NCBI GenBank assembly: GCA_905331475.1
Contig: CAJNYU010003365.1
Location: 62,001 to 126,000 of the forward strand
DNA: 64,000 nt
Source of the DNA: Rotaria socialis
Lineage: Eukaryota; Rotifera; Eurotatoria; Philodinida; Philodinidae
Reading direction: 5' to 3'
Shown here: piece by piece, positions 48,114 to 59,929 of the stretch
Position numbering within the stretch: position 1 is the first letter of the stretch
How the letters are laid out: every line of letters starts with the position of its first letter
Made by a program: the position numbers and the translations under genes
Notes under the pieces: model-generated
Seen by the model: only the letters and a program-made list of their open reading frames with translations
Told to the model about the DNA's origin: nothing
Database searches by the model: none

Positions 48114-49601
48114 ATGTTAGCGAACCAGATTACAAATACTACTCACAGGTTTTATGATGTAGCCGACGAACCATGCGTCTTTTTATTACCAATTGAAGGT
48201 TTTAATAAAAAACCGTTAGTTACTCTCGAAGAAGCCACGCAACCATTAATTCCGATTGTTCCCCGTATTTGCACATTTGTACATATAGCTAAATCACGTG
48301 CTACAAATTCAGCAGATAATCTAACACGTGACGAATCAGCTGCAATTGCATTATATACCATGGAATGGCAACCAACTACACAATCACTCTACTATATTCT
48401 TAATACAACATTACGTCAGGAAGATCGAAATAAACTAAAGCCATGGTTTTCGTATCTTAAACTTATATTAACTGGTTTGTCTCATCTTCAATCAACATCT
48501 CATCGGGTATATCGTGGAGTTAGAAATATCATTGAAAGAGAACGTGAAAAATATACCGTAGGAAAGAGAATTGTTTGGTGGGGCTTTTCATCCTGTTCAA
48601 AAAAGCGCGAGGTAACTGAAACTGATAATTTTCTTGGAGAATCTGGTACAAGAACATTATTTATCATTGATTGCACTACAGGAAAAAATATTGAGAAACA
48701 TTCATATTTTACAAAAGAAACTGAAATCTTACTTTTACCTACTACGACAGTTGAAGTTACTGGTTATGAACAGAAGGAAGATAATTTGCATATTATTTAT
48801 CTTCAAGAAGTAAAGTCAATTCCTGGTCTCATAGAACCTATATCTTCGGAAAGTGAACGTGATGTTTTGAAAGTTGCATCGAAGGGAAGACCAGTCGCAT
48901 TCGCACGAAGAAGATCGATCTCGGAAGCGAATAGGGATGTTAGTTCTAAATTTCAAGAACTGATCACACGACACAAAAATGGATGTGACGTTTTCTTACG
49001 AGAAATACGTCTTAAAGAATGTGATGTAAAATTTATTGTTGAACAATTGGTGATGAAGAAACGATGTCCAAACTTATTTCTAAGAGAAAATGGCTTAAAA
49101 CCTGAAGGAGCATTTATTATTTCTGAAGCTTTACGTGATAATGATACATTACAAATGTTATTTATTGCTGAAAATAAACTTGGCGATGAAGGAGTCAAAT
49201 TTCTTGCTCGAGCACTTTCCGGTGATAGCAATACAACTCTTAAACAGCTTAATCTTGCTCGTAATAGTATTACAGATCAAGGTGTTAAATATATTGCAAA
49301 AATGCTAGAATCAAATAAAGTAATAACTCATTTGTGGTTAGGAGAAAATCAAATAACGGATCAAGGTTTACAACTATTATGTGAAGTACTCACAAATCAG
49401 AACAGAACTTTACAAGAACTTTCACTCGAATGGAATAAATTTCGTAGCAATGCAACTGTTCAAATTCTTGTCAATATGTTTCATAACAATAAATCATTAG
49501 TCAAACTTAATTTAACAAGTTGTAAATTGCCTACATCTGCTACCAGACAATTGAAAGATCTGGCAGAAAAAAAGGAAAATTTCGAATTACTCATCAACTA
49601 A
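48114..49601 (+). CDS. Arginine-type ADP-ribosyltransferase fused to C-terminal leucine-rich repeats
   Basis: A single-exon ORF of 495 residues; the ATG at 48114 is the first in frame after the stops upstream. An ART domain spans about 75-245, with the R-S-ExE catalytic order of arginine-specific enzymes: R134 in VYRGVR, S149/S150 in WWGFSSCS, and E202-T-E204 in KETEILLLP. Such enzymes move ADP-ribose from NAD+ to arginine side chains. Residues 300-490 hold about six ribonuclease-inhibitor/NOD-type LRRs (LFIAENKLGDEGVKFLARAL; LNLARNSITDQGVKYIAKML; LWLGENQITDQGLQLL). No signal peptide or membrane helix is seen, so it is probably cytosolic. The LRRs presumably choose the target. AATAAA lies at 49661. 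A related but dead ART lies at 57-59 kb. Confidence 0.88.
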   Translation: MLANQITNTTHRFYDVADEPCVFLLPIEGFNKKPLVTLEEATQPLIPIVPRICTFVHIAKSRATNSADNLTRDESAAIALYTMEWQPTTQSLYYILNTTLRQEDRNKLKPWFSYLKLILTGLSHLQSTSHRVYRGVRNIIEREREKYTVGKRIVWWGFSSCSKKREVTETDNFLGESGTRTLFIIDCTTGKNIEKHSYFTKETEILLLPTTTVEVTGYEQKEDNLHIIYLQEVKSIPGLIEPISSESERDVLKVASKGRPVAFARRRSISEANRDVSSKFQELITRHKNGCDVFLREIRLKECDVKFIVEQLVMKKRCPNLFLRENGLKPEGAFIISEALRDNDTLQMLFIAENKLGDEGVKFLARALSGDSNTTLKQLNLARNSITDQGVKYIAKMLESNKVITHLWLGENQITDQGLQLLCEVLTNQNRTLQELSLEWNKFRSNATVQILVNMFHNNKSLVKLNLTSCKLPTSATRQLKDLAEKKENFELLIN

Positions 49602-51481
49602 TATTTAAAACTTTCTTTTGTTGTTAATGTTTAAATTTGTAATATAGAAATGTTTTATTGAATAAATTCAATATTAATTTTATGTTAGAACTTAGAATAT
49701 GAATAAATGAATCTTTATTCAAGAATTCTATATAGAAGAGAAATCAAATAGACAATGAGATTGAATAATACGTTGTTGAAAGCAAATGCATCACAAACAA
49801 GCTTTAATATATATATATACGCACATTCTATTAATATGATTTTGTTTTCATTTAATAGAAGCATGATAACTAACAAGCATAGTTAAAGATCGATGGCACT
49901 AATGAGCATTTTTTCTTTTCAACATTTTAAAGACACCCATAGAAATCTGACAGCGTAGAATCGGAATAAAAATTCAATATTTCTTCTCAGAATATGAGGT
50001 CAAACCTGTTACAAGATTTTTGTTCGTGAAGTTTTGACTCAAGCTTTTGCACAGTCTTTAAATTAAGTTTGGACAAATATTAATGCGATAAAGGCTATTA
50101 AAAGAAGAATGAAAATCTAGTTAAAATACAACAAATCAAAGAACAAATATTTATCAATAATATAGTATGCCAATGATTAGTTTGTCATAAAATATTTATT
50201 AATAATGAGTATTCTAGAAAGAAATATCGTGCTAGTTTAATCTACAAAATGTATAAAAAAAAAGATACATGGCATAAACGAAAGCATATACAAATGCAGT
50301 ACGATTATTGTATACAACTATATTGCATAGCATTATGACTGAAGAGATTTAATACAGATCCCATTGAAAAAATACGGTTCCAAGCAAAAGAACCAATAAA
50401 AAAACAATAATTATCAGCAATTATTTGCATCGGTTACGATTAAAGAATAATATACAATTTCTAATTAACATATATATATATACACGTGATGTATAGAGAG
50501 AGTAGATAATTATTTGATTTAAATTTGACGACATCAATGACAAGAAAACGCTAGAATTATTATCTGAATTGTAAATAATCATTCCAGTGACGACTACGTT
50601 GCTAAGATAAGTAACCAGACAATGATTCCATTGAACATTTGCATTGGTCCTTCGCGAAAGTTGACGAGTATTCCAATTTTGTGCTTCTGTGATAAAAGGT
50701 TAACACTGTGTATAAGAAGCTTTTGGAAAAAAAATTCATGTTCAACCAATGTATCTCTTGCTATGTTTACAATTTGACAGCAAAGGAAATCGAAAACAAA
50801 ATTGAATACTTTCATAAATCTTAATCGTTTTTCAAAGTAGTTCATAGATTGTTCGTGTTGTTGTAACATTATTATGACAAAGAGAATATGTCTATTGAAA
50901 AGAATATTTATTTGATTCAACGACACACTTGATAGAATTAATATGAATACTGTTGATCAATTGTATATGAATGTTGTTTCTTTGATTTAGTTGTCACGTT
51001 TTTTTTTACTTTTTATCATTTAAACTGCATCTATCATAGATTATTTTGTTCGATGACATTGAATTTCGCATTAGAAGAAGCAAATGTATATTGTTTTCGA
51101 CTTCATTTCGCATCTACGTATATGATTGTTGACATAAATATTTTCCCATTTTTACTCAAATAGTTTTTATTGATGTTATTTCTCATTTCAAAAACGATCA
51201 AATAAAATATTGATTCTTTTTCGCATTTTCACCGAGTCTTCTGATTATTGACAAGATTTATTCGCCACAGACGCTTATATTGATATAGAGGTATGACTCA
51301 GTAGTAAAATTACGTACACCTTTTTTCTTTTCTGACATCAAAACCTGGTACTATAAAATATGAATTGTCAATATTAATCATTTTTTTGCGTTCTTTCTTT
51401 GGGATGTCAACAAGAAGTGTTTTTTTCAGACGAAAAATATCTACATTTATTTATTTCGCTTATTAGCCGTAAAACGAAAAT
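49602..51481. other. Intergenic between ADP-ribosyltransferase and B-box genes
   Basis: Holds the ART gene 3' UTR (AATAAA at 49661-49666), two short TA runs (about 49809-49820 and 50470-50484) and the B-box 5' flank. No gene supported. Confidence 0.5.
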
Positions 51482-52581
51482 ATGTCAGCAATAGCATTTT
51501 GTACTCTATGTGAAAATAAAGGTGTTAGTGGCATATTCCGATGTGAAGGATGTTCACAAACATTTTGTTTGCAACATACCAATGAACATCGACAATATCT
51601 AACTCATCAATTAAAAGAAATAATGCTTGAAAATGAGGCTATTTTTAAGTGTTTCAACGATAATGAACAATCGTCTTTATTGCTCGATCAAATCAATCAA
51701 TGGGAAAAAGATTCAATTGTAAAAATACAGCAAACAGCACAAAATGCACGTTTACAAATTCAACAATTTTCTCAGGTACAAAAAGGTATTGTAAATAAGT
51801 TTTCAATCAATTGAAAAAAAACAAAATGCTTTTCTATTTTCATTTAGAACAAACGAAAGAGAAATTCAGTCAAATTAATAAACAATTAGAAGAGGCTCTT
51901 CAAACTCAAAAATACCTTGAAAGGGATCTCTATCGATGGAAAATTCTTCTTGAACAACTTCAATATGATTTATGTATGATTTCTCCATTAATTATTTTTC
52001 ATCAAGATCATAGCCAAGGATTGATTAACAATATATTTATTTTGAAAAAGGATCAACAGTCAATTCTAAATGAAAAACTTATTAGTTCTTCTACAGAAAT
52101 CTACTTCGACGATAAACATCATGTTGCTATGCATTGTGGTCCTTGTCGAGCTCCTGCTCATGTCACTGGTACACAAGAATATTCATCAGGTCAACATCAA
52201 ATACGATTATTTATTAGTAAAAGTACAGATGAATTCATTCTTTCATTCAATATTATGTCAAAACTAATGCCCATGTCAACTGTCTCATCTGATTCACAAT
52301 ATTTAACGTATGGTTGGCAAAGTAATGATTGTATCAATCCGTTTCACTGTTCTTTAGCAAGTGACAAACATTTTCAAGATTTGAGAGGAAAAACAAAATT
52401 TCATATTAAACTTTTTATGGATTGTGATCAACAAAAAATTAGTTATTTCAATGAAAAAACAAAACAGACGAGAGAAATCAATGTTGATATTCAAAAATGC
52501 CCTCTACCGTGGAAACTTTTGTTTTATTTATATGATATCGGAGATTCTGTCCGGCTTCTTTCGTCATGTCCATTATCATAA
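51482..52581 (+). CDS. RING-less TRIM-like protein: B-box-type finger, coiled coil, SPRY-like domain
   Basis: Two exons, 51482-51785 and 51848-52581, joined in phase across a 62-bp GT-AG intron, give 345 residues. The N-terminus is a B-box-like zinc finger: C7-TL-C10, C20-EGC-SQTF-C, then H-TNEH. A coiled coil follows (about 45-160; LLDQINQWEKDSIVKIQQTA; EQTKEKFSQINKQLEEALQ). The C-terminal 170 residues look like a divergent SPRY/B30.2 fold (GTQEYSSGQHQIRLFI ... PWKLLFYLYDIGDSVRLLSS). There is no RING, so ubiquitin ligase activity of its own is not expected; scaffolding or target binding is more likely. This domain set is common in bdelloids. AATAAA words lie just after the stop (about 52635-52648). 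Confidence 0.8.
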
Positions 52582-53725
52582 TTTTCTATCAATGATCATT
52601 GTTTTGTTCTTCCAAATTTAGTCTCTACTTAAAGGAATAAACGAATAAAATAATGGCACAATATTCCTTTTTTTGCGTTCTTTTATTTTATTATACCCTA
52701 CGGATCGACGAAAAAAAAATCGTTACTATTTGCTTTCTTTTTGTTTTTTTTTGATAGAAAAAAAAGCGTTCATGATATTGACATCTGTATCTCTAAAAAC
52801 ACTTTGTATCACGTGTGTTAATAAAATTTCAGGTCTATTTTGATGTAAACGATACTTACAGCAAGATTTTGTCGAAAGCATCTTAAACAACATCGATATT
52901 TCTTTAGACGATAATTGAATGCAATCATTTAAGATAATGATACTTTACAAGAAAAAACCTGTTATTGAAAGCGAAAACAAGCAAAGAAAACATCTTTCTA
53001 TTCTCAAAAAGACTAATCAATGGAAGAATAGATCAATTGAGAAAATTACGAAATCAATTATCAGTGAAAGTAAAAACAATGAGACTAGCTTACAAATAGA
53101 TCAGTTCGAAGAAAACGATTGTCAATTTCATTTCATGAGCATTTCAAAAAACAATGCATGTTGCTAATCATTGCTGAGATATGAAAGATCAGTATTCATT
53201 CAAAGTCGACCTTCTACTTGATTGTAACAATCGAAAAATAATTGATATTAATCCATAAACAAAAAGAAAACGAAGAAAGTTAAATATCCATACTAACGTA
53301 AGAAGTGTCGTTCATTATATTCGAATATTGAATTATTTGAGACAGAAATTCTCAGATTATTTCAATCGTTTTCTCTTTGTGGGCTCACTACAATTTACCA
53401 AAGTTAAGATGCAAGAGTCATGATTGAACATAGTTTGTTGTGACAAATAAAAATTGACGTTTGACAAATTTTTAATAATTTTTTACACATTTTTCACAGC
53501 ATCTTCATTAGAGCATTGATTTCTACAAGTGTTAGACAAACAAGACATTTTTAATATTTCGAAAAAAAATGAATATAATTTTAGTTATTGAATTAATAAA
53601 AAATAAGATTTTATAGACAATTCTTTTTAGCTGAACTTTTTCTCAAAAGTGACTGAAAATGTTAAACATCAGAACAATAATACTGTATGGAATAATCATT
53701 TTAATTTATTCGAAGGTTATCTGCA
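52582..53725. other. Intergenic between B-box gene and tRNA; possible B-box gene relic
   Basis: A plus-strand open stretch at 52919-53167 contains TNQWKNRSIEKITKSI, which resembles the INQWEKDSIVKIQQTA coiled-coil segment of the gene just upstream. It may be a decayed partial copy. Otherwise nothing recognised. Confidence 0.4.
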
Positions 53726-53797
53726 AGCAGCGTGGCGCAGTGGAAGCGTGCTGGGCTCATAACTCAGAGGTCGGTAGATCGAAACTACTCGCTGCTA
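53726..53797 (+). tRNA. tRNA-iMet(CAT): Initiator tRNA-Met (CAT anticodon)
   Basis: 72 nt, no intron. The acceptor stem AGCAGCG (53726-53732) pairs with CGCTGCT (53790-53796), giving the A1:U72 pair typical of eukaryotic initiators. The A box is TGGCGCAGTGG; the T loop is ATCGAAA, with A54 and A60, both initiator hallmarks. The anticodon CAT is at 53758-53760. The anticodon stem CTGGG/CTCAG has one G:U wobble inside the usual three G:C pairs. Eight T residues at 53802-53809 form the pol III terminator. The A and B boxes are internal, so no upstream promoter is needed. Confidence 0.95.
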
Positions 53798-53801
53798 CTA
53801 T

Positions 53802-53809
53802 CCTTTTTT
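53802..53809 (+). terminator. Pol III T-run terminator of the initiator tRNA
   Basis: T8 tract five bases past the tRNA 3' end. Confidence 0.8.
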
Positions 53810-54836
53810 TTCAACAAATATTTTTTAACCTAAAATATTCAAAACGGTGTGACTCTATTAAAATGAATTTCTTTCCTGGGAGCTAAAACACGTTATAATG
53901 ATAAAGGTCACGACTTTGTTATTTTGTATTTTTAGTAAAAAGAAGAAAATATCTTTGATTCATTTTCTCGAGATACATATCTGGAAAACAAAAATTAATT
54001 GAATCGATTACGATAAATATACGACGCTTTCATTCTATTCTCTTCATTCGTGCTTAGGGTACACTATGGCTAACTAATCGATGTAATCTTGTCTAATTTA
54101 TTAGCTTAAATACACCAAGTACTGGCCACTAAATATTTCACCGAATATTTGAAAAAAATTCGTCCTTCATGATTAAATATGCGATTAAAATTAAGATGTT
54201 ATTTATGTTTAAAATCACTGACAGATTATATCAATCTTTACAATCACTAGCATTTCAATGTCACAAGTTGATGCTATTTTGACAAAAAGATCAACAAATA
54301 AATCAATATTAACGAAACAACTGTGAGGGAATGAAACAGATCGTATAAATAAGTCTATGTATATTGATTAGTTATATTGTAGAAAAAAAGAAGATTAATA
54401 TTTAAATTTTATATGAAGAAGTAATGTATTCAATTATTTTTCTACATTATTATTTTTATAGATATCGACTGTTTTATAAGGATCTATCCAACAATAGTAG
54501 ATCTATCTGAGTCATCCGTATAAACCAGAGAAATTGGATTAGAATAGCTTGCAAGATCTATCTATTTACCGACGAATTTTTCTAGTTGAACCTACTATTT
54601 AGTTCCACCTCGAAACTAACCACTAGATGCACTTTTGCAAATTGACAGATTAAATGAAACCGATTTTATGTAATCGATTCAAAGGAACAGTGACAATTGC
54701 TGCTCAATCATTATCTGATTGAACTGTTTGTTGACGTATAATAACCTATTTTAGTGCCATTATCAAGTAACAAACTAATACGAGTAATGAAACTATTGTG
54801 TGATCCCACTAATGAAAATCCATCACGAGGGAGTTC

Positions 54837-54872
<36 letters not shown>

Positions 54873-57071
54873 TGTCTTCTATGAACCTATTACATCACTA
54901 ATTGCAAAATTTCGATTGCCAACTTTAGTGTTAAACTTTCGACTACCAATTGTATCTCTTACTTCAATCGTATAAAATTTTCGCGCAACAAACTTAAATT
55001 TCCTATCGTTTGCTTCATTGTTTTTTAATGTTTGTGAATCAGCAATAGCTGATGTTGATAAATACTAGTCGATTAAGTCAACTAAATTACAGATAAAACC
55101 ATCGATAGCTCTTTTCGAAAGCTTATCTTTAGGATATGCCATGAAGTATGCGCAAATAAAAATGTCTCTATACGATTCAAGTTTGCTTTTATCTTAAGAG
55201 CACGACAAGCAAACACTATAAGTTGGATTTCACCATGATTTTGTCATCTTTTTGTTCAATCAATAAAATTTTATTTTTATCACGTTTGAATGAAGTTGAT
55301 TTGCTAACAGACTATGTCAATCGTACATATATATATATAGGAGAAGATAACGAAGTACCACCAGTTCAACAAGACTTTTGTAAAGCAAACTATCATGATA
55401 AACATCTGAGAAAAACAGTGTACATGAATTTCAAGTATACATATGTTTGGTTAAAATGCGAAAAAAACTAACAATGTACCATTGGAATATGAGCTTTATC
55501 TTTTAGTCTTCAAAAATATTGCGAACTCATAGTCGTTATACGTAAGCTTTAAGAATTGTTTTATTTAATTTTGTTCATCGATTAAGAAAATAAATATTAA
55601 TATCGATTCACTCATACATATAGTGATCGACCAAGTTTTGTTACTTGATGTAGTACAATAGCGTTGGAGACTACAAGCTAACAGAAGGATTTCATTCAGT
55701 GCAATATTTTTGGACATGGTGATTCCAAACTCTGCTATTCTCACCAACATAAATATATAGTTATTCATTGCACTGCTATAGCGGCAAGTTTTGTGTCGTT
55801 ATGAACATCTTTTGTTTGAATCTTAAGTCTCCTATTCAATTTCAACGATGCCAATACATATAGATTCACCTAAAAATTCTGTTTATTGTACAACTCAATG
55901 TTTTGCAGGATGACCAGTGACAACATATGTCAAGCTCTTGGTTCGCACATAATATTTATGACATCCATGTTCCTGCATTTTTTTTTCTGTTTACTATAGA
56001 CGATACATGTGACACAATTGAAAAAATAAAAGCACATTCATCTGCAGCTGTACAATATTTTCAAAACATGCACAAGTAACAAGTAACTATTTTCATTAAG
56101 AATACTACTCTCTTTATTTTTAACAGTAATAGAACAAGAATGTTTTTATTAGTAGCGTTTAGAAAAAAAACTTAAGTGATGCTTCATAAACAATGTCACT
56201 TTATCGGTGAGCTTACAAGAGTCACTAATTATGATTATGGTCCACGTGTTAAATTTCTATTGGGTATTTTTTCTAATAAAACAAAATCTTATATTCAATT
56301 AAATCTATTTGAGTGAAAGATATCGCATCGAAAAACAAATAAGATCAACTGTACATTTTACAGCAGTTTGAAAAATAAATCAAGTATGCCTTGTGTTCAT
56401 TTTTATAGTTGTTTACGAGTTGCATCTGTTTTAATCTCTGTCGAGAACATATACTAACTGCACTAAAGTTAATTAGAGTATCACCTTCATATTCTTCACA
56501 CGTCTTTAAAAAAATCAAACGTGGTATAATGAATGTTGATTAGGCGGCTATGAATAAAGGGAAAAGCCTAAAACTACTAAATATACAAGTAAATACAGAG
56601 TAAAATTTGGTTAACTAATTTTTTTAAAAAGAAAGATGTTTTTCTATATGCTCATTGTACTTGAAAAAAAAATCTAGGTAAACAAGTAATATTATCTATA
56701 TTTTATGTTTTAATATCGTCCACATTAGTTAACTAGTAAGAGCAATAGCTCTACGAAATGAATTGATAAGTGTAAAATAAGTTATATGTTTTTATTTTTT
56801 CTGTCGAAAGGTTTTCTAAAACATTCTTGATATGATCATTTATTGCAGTGAATTTTATTTTGCTTTCTCCTGTTGAAAGTTCATTTAAGATCACTGATGA
56901 AGAAGCTAAAATCATATTGATTTTCTGCTTTTGTCGTGCCAAATTAATTATTTTTTTCAATCATTTAAGATCACTATTAACGACTATTTGGTAAAGTTTT
57001 GTGTTTTAATTTGTTATTACTACTGAAAATAAGCATTTGTCTACTTAAATATGGGATGCTTGTTATAATCA
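53810..57071. other. Intergenic with (TA)n tract and a few exon-like scraps
   Basis: A (TA)n microsatellite lies at 54840-54869. Short open stretches (54754-54840, 55223-55471, 56000-56080 and 56178-56318) look partly coding-like but share no recognisable family and do not join into a model. They could be remnants. No complete gene supported. Confidence 0.4.
54840..54869. repeat. (TA)n microsatellite
   Basis: About 15 uninterrupted TA units. Confidence 0.9.
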
Positions 57072-59118
57072 TTGAAAAAAGATGTATTCAACCGTCGTAA
57101 TCAAGACTATGGCGAGTTTCACTCATTATCGAACCATCCAGAGCGTGTTCCTCCAAATACAAATATTGAATTGGCATTGGTTTCTACACCAGGATTAACA
57201 ACAAACTTCGAGGCAAACCAACCAGCATCAACTGCAGAAGTAGTAACCTCATCCAGACGATGTAGTGAATTTTATTTGGCATGTCGAAACAACAAAGTGG
57301 GTTAAGTTGAGAAATTACTTCAAACAATGACATTAGATGAAATATATAAAGTGGAACCAGATGATAGTATAGCACTGCATGCTACCATGATCATATTAGA
57401 CTCGTTCGATTATTACTCGACGCAGGAGCAGATAGAGCAATACAAAATAAATATGGATGTTTACCATTTGACGAAGCACTGAATAATAACATCAAAGATC
57501 TATTTTTACGCGTCCCAAACGGAAATCGATTAGTAGGCAACACCGGTGCTATCGAATGTGAATTGATTGATAATGGTGTATTGGGTAAATTTACTATTAA
57601 CAAAGGATGTCTGAATTTAGAGGGATGTCCAAAATAAACTTTCATAAGTTTCAGGACATCTGCATCTATAAGATGTATTGATATGAAGTTGTGATCATGA
57701 AGTAGGATATTTCATTTTAGTGATCACCCTAACAAGATAATGAGAAAAAGCTAGTGCTGCTTTTTCGACTTTATGTTGAAGTATAACCAAAGTGAGAAGA
57801 ATTTTCATTTCCAAGTTAAAAAATTGGATATTTAGGTTTTTCAATTACTTCTAGCCTTTAAAGCTTAGAAATTTGGAATCAAGGTAGATATTGAGATCTT
57901 TAGGTCATGTTCAAACAAACTCAGCAGTATGCACTTTCTGTTTAATTTAGACTTTTTGAATTCGCATATTGCTCTGGATAGGATTATAATGGTGAGACTT
58001 TGAAAAGTTAAGTTTTCAGCATTGATTTCACGATCTAACGTAGTTTTAGTATACTTCACATATGAATCATGCAGAAATAAGGAGTGAAATATTTATTGCT
58101 AAATAAAAAGTGAAAACAACTTACTTTAGTATTTAAACGATTTTTCAAGGTCTATCTATACTATCGAATTAATAGAATAAGGAGTATATCGAGTGAAACT
58201 ATGAAAATAGTAAAACTAGATCGACATTGGCTTGGATTCATTCGACCACTGGTAATCTTAAGAATCCGTATGTTCTACTCTGGTGTGAGAATACGTCATA
58301 GATGAATATGAAAAATGCCAAAAAGTTTACTTTTTGGAATTTTGTAAGTCATGTAATCGGACGTCTTTTATGTCTAACATTCAAGCGAATGAAGAAAGAT
58401 CAACAATCAACTCTCTGTCTACGATAGCTATGCTGGCAACAACACCATTAAGAAACTATTTGAAAGAGTCGAAGTCAATGATATTGGCGTGGGACTAGTT
58501 AATATCAATGGGGTTCAAAATATCAAACGTTTTTTTCAAAAAGCAACACAAGAACAAAATCCAAGCTGGATAATAAAAGCTAATACAATTGAAACCGAAT
58601 TCTATACTACATTGAATAAGGAGATAGCAGGAGGTGAAGGTCGATATCAAAATGAACGTAGATATATTATAGCGTTGCTATGTCATCATCCTATTTTAAA
58701 TAACTGCACATTTACTGGCACGGCTTATCGAGTCTTACGACAGAATAATAATGATCTTAATAGATACAGAACTGACTTTTGTTTAATAGCCAAATCAGTT
58801 CTGTCTTCATCAATCGATAGAAGAATAGCTGAATTGTTTTTACTTCGACAAGAAGCAACCAGAGAAAATCCTGGTGTTAAACTTTGAAATAAAGCCGATG
58901 GAAAATTAATTAAAACGTGGGTGATGTGCATATATCAAATTAAATGTCCGCGAACTGGTTTACATATTGAAAATTCTTCTGAATATGCTAATGAAGGAGA
59001 AATACTAATTATGCCATTTACAGTATTCAAAGTGAGAAATGTATCACAGTTTAAAGCTGAATTTCTTCCAGATAGACCATACACGACTCTGGTTGATTTG
59101 AACGAATGGGATCAATAA
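57072..59118 (+). pseudogene. Ankyrin-repeat ADP-ribosyltransferase pseudogene
   Basis: Coding remnants are in order but broken. A first part ends in an ankyrin-like start (SEFYLACRNN) and hits TAA at 57303-57305, after which the same frame continues (VEKLLQTMTLDEIYKVEPDD). Near 57380 a frameshift moves the ankyrin repeat core (LVRLLLDAGADRAIQNKYG) to another frame. From about 58400 an ART domain is open: R in AYRVL, S in KSVLSSSIDRR and E-G-E in NEGEILIMP keep the R-S-ExE order. However, TGA at 58885-58887 cuts it before the last part, which runs to 59118. The 57.65-58.38 kb part is unreadable. The ankyrin-ART order is a known bdelloid arrangement. It is dead unless the breaks are sequencing errors. 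Confidence 0.75.
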
Positions 59119-59929
59119 ATAGCAACAAAACAAAAACGATTTTTATTGAAAACAATAATCAAGACTAATTTTTTTAAAGTTCTCATTTCATTTCTACTAT
59201 CTACTTGTTTCTAAATTGAAGAATGATCTTTTGATAAGTTATAATTTAATTGTTTTTAGCGAGATTTATTGTCATTCAACATCATGAACGAAAGTGTCAT
59301 TCAGTATAAATTCTACTCTCAATCTAATGATAAATATATAAAGGAGTTCAGGCAAAACTGTTAAAAGATTTTTAAAAAATCTTCAAGGTCACCAAAGAAT
59401 CAAATTATTTCAGCCTCTTGTACTATTAGAGGTTTCTGAGTAAATGTTCGAATCATGCAAACATGTAAGTTGTCGTCGGATAAATAATTCTGAATAAGGT
59501 ACATTGCCATCATTTTTATTTCTTCCAAAGAAAACTAATCTAGCAAAGAAAACAGAAAAAAGAAATTTCAATAGCCCTTATAGTCTCTAAATTTTGCGAA
59601 AATATGTTGAATAGTGTGTATTATTTCCTTTGAGGTAAGTTGGCAAGACAAATACCACTTTACCTTTTCAAGAACTATCTAGTGAGCAGCTTCAAATGTT
59701 TGACAGTAATAATCAAGAGTTGATTCCAACATTTCTCATTTTCTTGTTGTGTTACTAATGCGTCTCTATCGCTCCATGAATAAACTTCTGGTGTAATGCT
59801 TTCTGTATAAAACATAGAACTTTTTATATTTATTTTAATTTCTATGCACTAAACTATTTGTTTGATAAGCTTTCAATAGTAAAATTCTTAATTACGACTT
59901 ATATGAATCTGAAAGCTATTGAAAAATGG
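59119..59929. other. Convergent intergenic region
   Basis: Lies between the ankyrin-ART pseudogene (plus) and the nucleoredoxin-like gene (minus). AT-rich, no gene supported. Confidence 0.5.

Noticed and set aside
48152..49231. Minus-strand ORFs opposite the ADP-ribosyltransferase gene
   Set aside because: Shadows; the plus frame has catalytic motifs and LRRs.
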